A stretch of DNA of 23,745 bases, from the NCBI GenBank assembly GCA_000231825.2, contig JH720301.1, forward strand, positions 1,068,534 to 1,092,278. The letters run 5' to 3'. The translations under genes were made by a program, and so were the position numbers. The DNA comes from Tetrahymena elliotti 4EA. Taxonomy: Eukaryota; Ciliophora; Oligohymenophorea; Hymenostomatida; Tetrahymenidae. Positions within the stretch are counted from its first letter, which is position 1. Every line of letters begins with the position of its first letter. This document shows positions 21,604-23,745 of this stretch, piece by piece. The notes beneath the pieces are model-generated. The model was given only the letters and a program-made list of their open reading frames with translations. It did no database searches and was not told the origin of the DNA.

Positions 21604-22521
21604 ATGGAAACATTAAACTAAAAGAAATTTCACTATTGCCAAAACCATAGTGATTATATTGCACATTTTTTAAAAGTAGATATTGAAGAAAAGGATAGTT
21701 TCTTTAGATGTGGCTAATGTATCTTGGATGACAATTAGAATAAAAATTATTTATTTGTTGATTCTATTGTAAATAGCAAAGATGATTAAATATTGAAGAC
21801 TTTACCATTATTTTGTAATCAAGAATTAGCTAGCAAACTGATCTCAATTATGTCAGATTATAAAGACCCTATTCAAATCATAGAAGATGAATTTAATCAG
21901 TTTAGAGATTTTATTGTTTCGAAAATTGAAGAGAAAAAAAAAGCTGCTTTGTTAAGTGTGTAGAATTTATAAATTGATAAGTAAGAAATTCAAAATATTT
22001 ACAACAAGCTTTCATGTAGGTCACAATTTAAATAAATTTTGAGCAAAAGAGAGAATACTGAAAAATGGAATAAAGAGCTGAAAGAATTTTTAGATAATTA
22101 GTTTCAAGGTAAAAAGTAAACAGAAGCTGAATTGAAATAGCTTTTAAAAAAGGTCTAGTCCTATCAAGATTCTTACCTACTCTTAAATTTTTCTTTAATT
22201 CAGACAACTTGTCTTTAATCATTAAAAAAGTTAGACAAAAAAATTGAAGAGTGTAAATATCTTAGTGAATAAATAAATAATATTTAAAATTCAGATGAAA
22301 ATTTATCACAAAATTAGTAGAATATATAATAAATTGATTAATCAGCTGAATCATCTGTTCAGTCAAGTGCTGAAAAACTAAACACTACCAAACTATTAAA
22401 AAACCAAGAAGTTGATGAACGAATTGATTTGTGTACAGACGGAGAAGAGGAACTAAAAGAAGATTATTCAGATTCTTAGAGTAATAATTATAACTGCGAA
22501 GATGACGATGATAACTATTGA
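21604..22521 (+). CDS. Zinc-binding N-terminus plus coiled-coil protein, TRIM/B-box-like architecture
   Basis: A single intronless frame of 305 residues under the ciliate code runs from ATG 21604 to TGA 22519-22521. The N-terminus has C12-x2-H15 and C36-x2-C39 (HYCQNHSDYI, then FFRCGQCILDD), a likely zinc-binding pair reminiscent of B-box and related ciliate fingers. Residues about 95-240 are rich in Lys, Glu, Gln and Leu with heptad-like spacing (SKIEEKKKAALLSVQNLQ, later LKKLDKKIEECKYLSEQI) and probably form a coiled coil. The last 60 residues are Ser/Gln-rich and then strongly acidic, ending in EDDDDNY. The layout suggests a protein-protein interaction or scaffold role. No RING domain is visible, so ubiquitin-ligase activity is not supported. 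A decayed tandem copy lies 476 bases upstream and retains the cysteine/histidine pattern, which marks it as the conserved part. Confidence 0.85.
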
Positions 22522-23490
22522 GAAATACTCATAAATAAATTAAATATATAATAATAAATATCCTTCTCTTATTTACCTTTGTGTTTTTGTAATTAAGTTC
22601 CCCTTCTTTTTTATCATATAAATTAAAAAATAATGAAATCTAATGATATCAAATTTATTAAATTTTATTTTAGTAGATTTCTTATAAGCTAAGTTCCTAC
22701 TTATTTGAGGCAGGTATCTCCTAATAAACTTCTTCCTTCAAAAAATATAATTCATTAAATTTTATTTTTGAGCTTTGATGAAGCATCATTTTTCAAAATA
22801 TTTTTAAAATAAAGCATTTCTTATTGATTACAGTATTTTTATTATTCTGAGATAAAATTTATTTTGAAATATTGCAGAGAAATTCAAATGAAGTATCTGT
22901 AAAAAAATAATCAAACTCAACAGTAAAGCTACATTTTTCTATGTAAAATTATAAACTTAAAGCTATTTCCCATATTATTTTTGGATTATTAATAGCAAAA
23001 CAGAGGGAGTTAACTTTGGTTAAGTAAGATATTATTACTACTACCTCTATAAATAATTAACACCGCTCACTAGTAGATTTTTACAAAATTTTGTCTTCTA
23101 GTAATTTCTTCTTAGTATTACTTCTTCATAAAAAGTAAACTGTTTTGTAAAATGATTTGAAATTATCTTTAAAAAATGAAAATATGATTCTCTTTTTCAA
23201 AAAATAAAAAACAGCACCAGTTCAGTAACAAAATTTAGTTCAGTAATATGAATTTTATTAGACTATCTTTTGAGAGGATATTTTTTTTATTTATTTTTTA
23301 ATGGACTTATTCTTTTGTTTTGTATTAAATAGATAATTTTTTGTTTTTTTTTTTGAAAATTTTTGCACCCTTAATTTATTTATTAATAAGAAAGATATAA
23401 ACTTCTAAAATTTTATTTAAGTAGTCATAAGGTTTAGTTTTTCATAATAAACAATTTAATCATTAAAATTTTAGCAAAATATTTGGTAAT
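22522..23490. other. AT-rich spacer upstream of the SLC44 gene
   Basis: Nearly 1 kb follows the zinc-binding/coiled-coil gene and precedes the transporter gene on the same strand. I found no convincing frame on either strand and no RNA gene. The promoter of the transporter should lie at its right end. Confidence 0.5.
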
Positions 23491-23745
23491 ATGAGAAATA
23501 ATTATTCAAGCTAGTTAATGTATAATTTGTAATAACCAAGATAAGACTAGGCTTAGCCATAAGAAGATATCTAAACATATTAAGATAGAGACACAGATCA
23601 TGTTTGGAAGAGTCTCTTTTATATTGTATCAGTTCTCACCATTTTAACAAGCATTATTATACTTATTATTGGTGATCCTCATAAACTTTCTAATCCAGTA
23701 GATCCTGATGGTAATTCTTGTGGTTAAGGTGACTTAGAAAATTAT
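23491..23745 (+). CDS. Choline-transporter-like protein (SLC44/CTL family), N-terminal part
   Basis: Only the first 85 codons are inside the window; the frame is open to the right edge. Residues 1-34 are polar and Gln-rich (many TAA/TAG codons) and should be cytosolic. DRDTDHVWKS leads into a hydrophobic span, about residues 41-60 (SLFYIVSVLTILTSIIILII), followed at once by GDPHKLSNPVDPDGNSCG. The order 'charged stretch, first span, GDP-K..P.D..G..CG' is the hallmark of CTL/SLC44 proteins, where the segment after the first span is the start of the large extracellular loop. Family members usually have about ten spans and move choline or ethanolamine across plasma, mitochondrial or other membranes. 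The substrate in ciliates is not deducible here. The ATG at 23491 is the first in frame and gives a typical N-terminus. Confidence 0.85.

Noticed and set aside
22028..22222. Minus-strand frame of 64 codons
   Set aside because: Antisense to the intact 305-residue gene.
1..23745. CRISPR arrays, transposons, tRNA or rRNA genes, telomeric repeats
   Set aside because: I looked for regularly spaced repeats, transposase motifs, tRNA A/B boxes and runs of CCCCAA/TTGGGG and found none.

Overview
The window looks like nuclear, probably macronuclear, DNA of a hymenostome ciliate such as Tetrahymena. It is very AT-rich, introns are short and AT-rich with GT...AG ends, and every convincing reading frame uses TAA and TAG as glutamine with TGA as the only stop (ciliate code, table 6). 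Standard-code translation therefore breaks nearly every gene, and all gene models below were built by hand with the ciliate code. No bacterial, viral or mobile-element genes were seen.

Layout. On the minus strand from the left: a small two-membrane-span protein (151-693), an ARS2/SERRATE homologue in at least ten exons (951 to about 3694, first exon not found), an eight-exon C2H2 zinc-finger protein (5983-7606) and a thirteen-exon mitochondrial elongation factor G of the EF-G2/GFM2 type (8472-11947). On the plus strand follows a long Asn/Gln/Ser-rich protein (13114-15541). A large gene-free block (15542-18445) contains a hairpin-dense island near 16550-16800. Next is a minus-strand, probably lipid-anchored, jacalin-like protein (18446-19344). 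Then come a decayed copy (20567-21127) and an intact copy (21604-22521) of a tandemly duplicated zinc-binding/coiled-coil gene. At the right edge begins a choline-transporter-like (SLC44) gene that runs out of the window (23491 onward).

The genes are mostly independent housekeeping or lineage-specific loci and do not form an obvious pathway. ARS2 acts in nuclear cap-linked RNA processing, EF-G2 in mitochondrial ribosome recycling, SLC44 at membranes. I see no gene cluster that looks like a new multi-gene system. The points most worth a second look are two GC-richer, hairpin-rich intergenic islands that could be non-coding RNA genes (3860-3945 and 16550-16800), a roughly 90-residue extra segment in EF-G2, an in-frame translatable 138-nt intron in the same gene, an intracellular lipid-anchored jacalin-like protein, and the gene/pseudogene pair.
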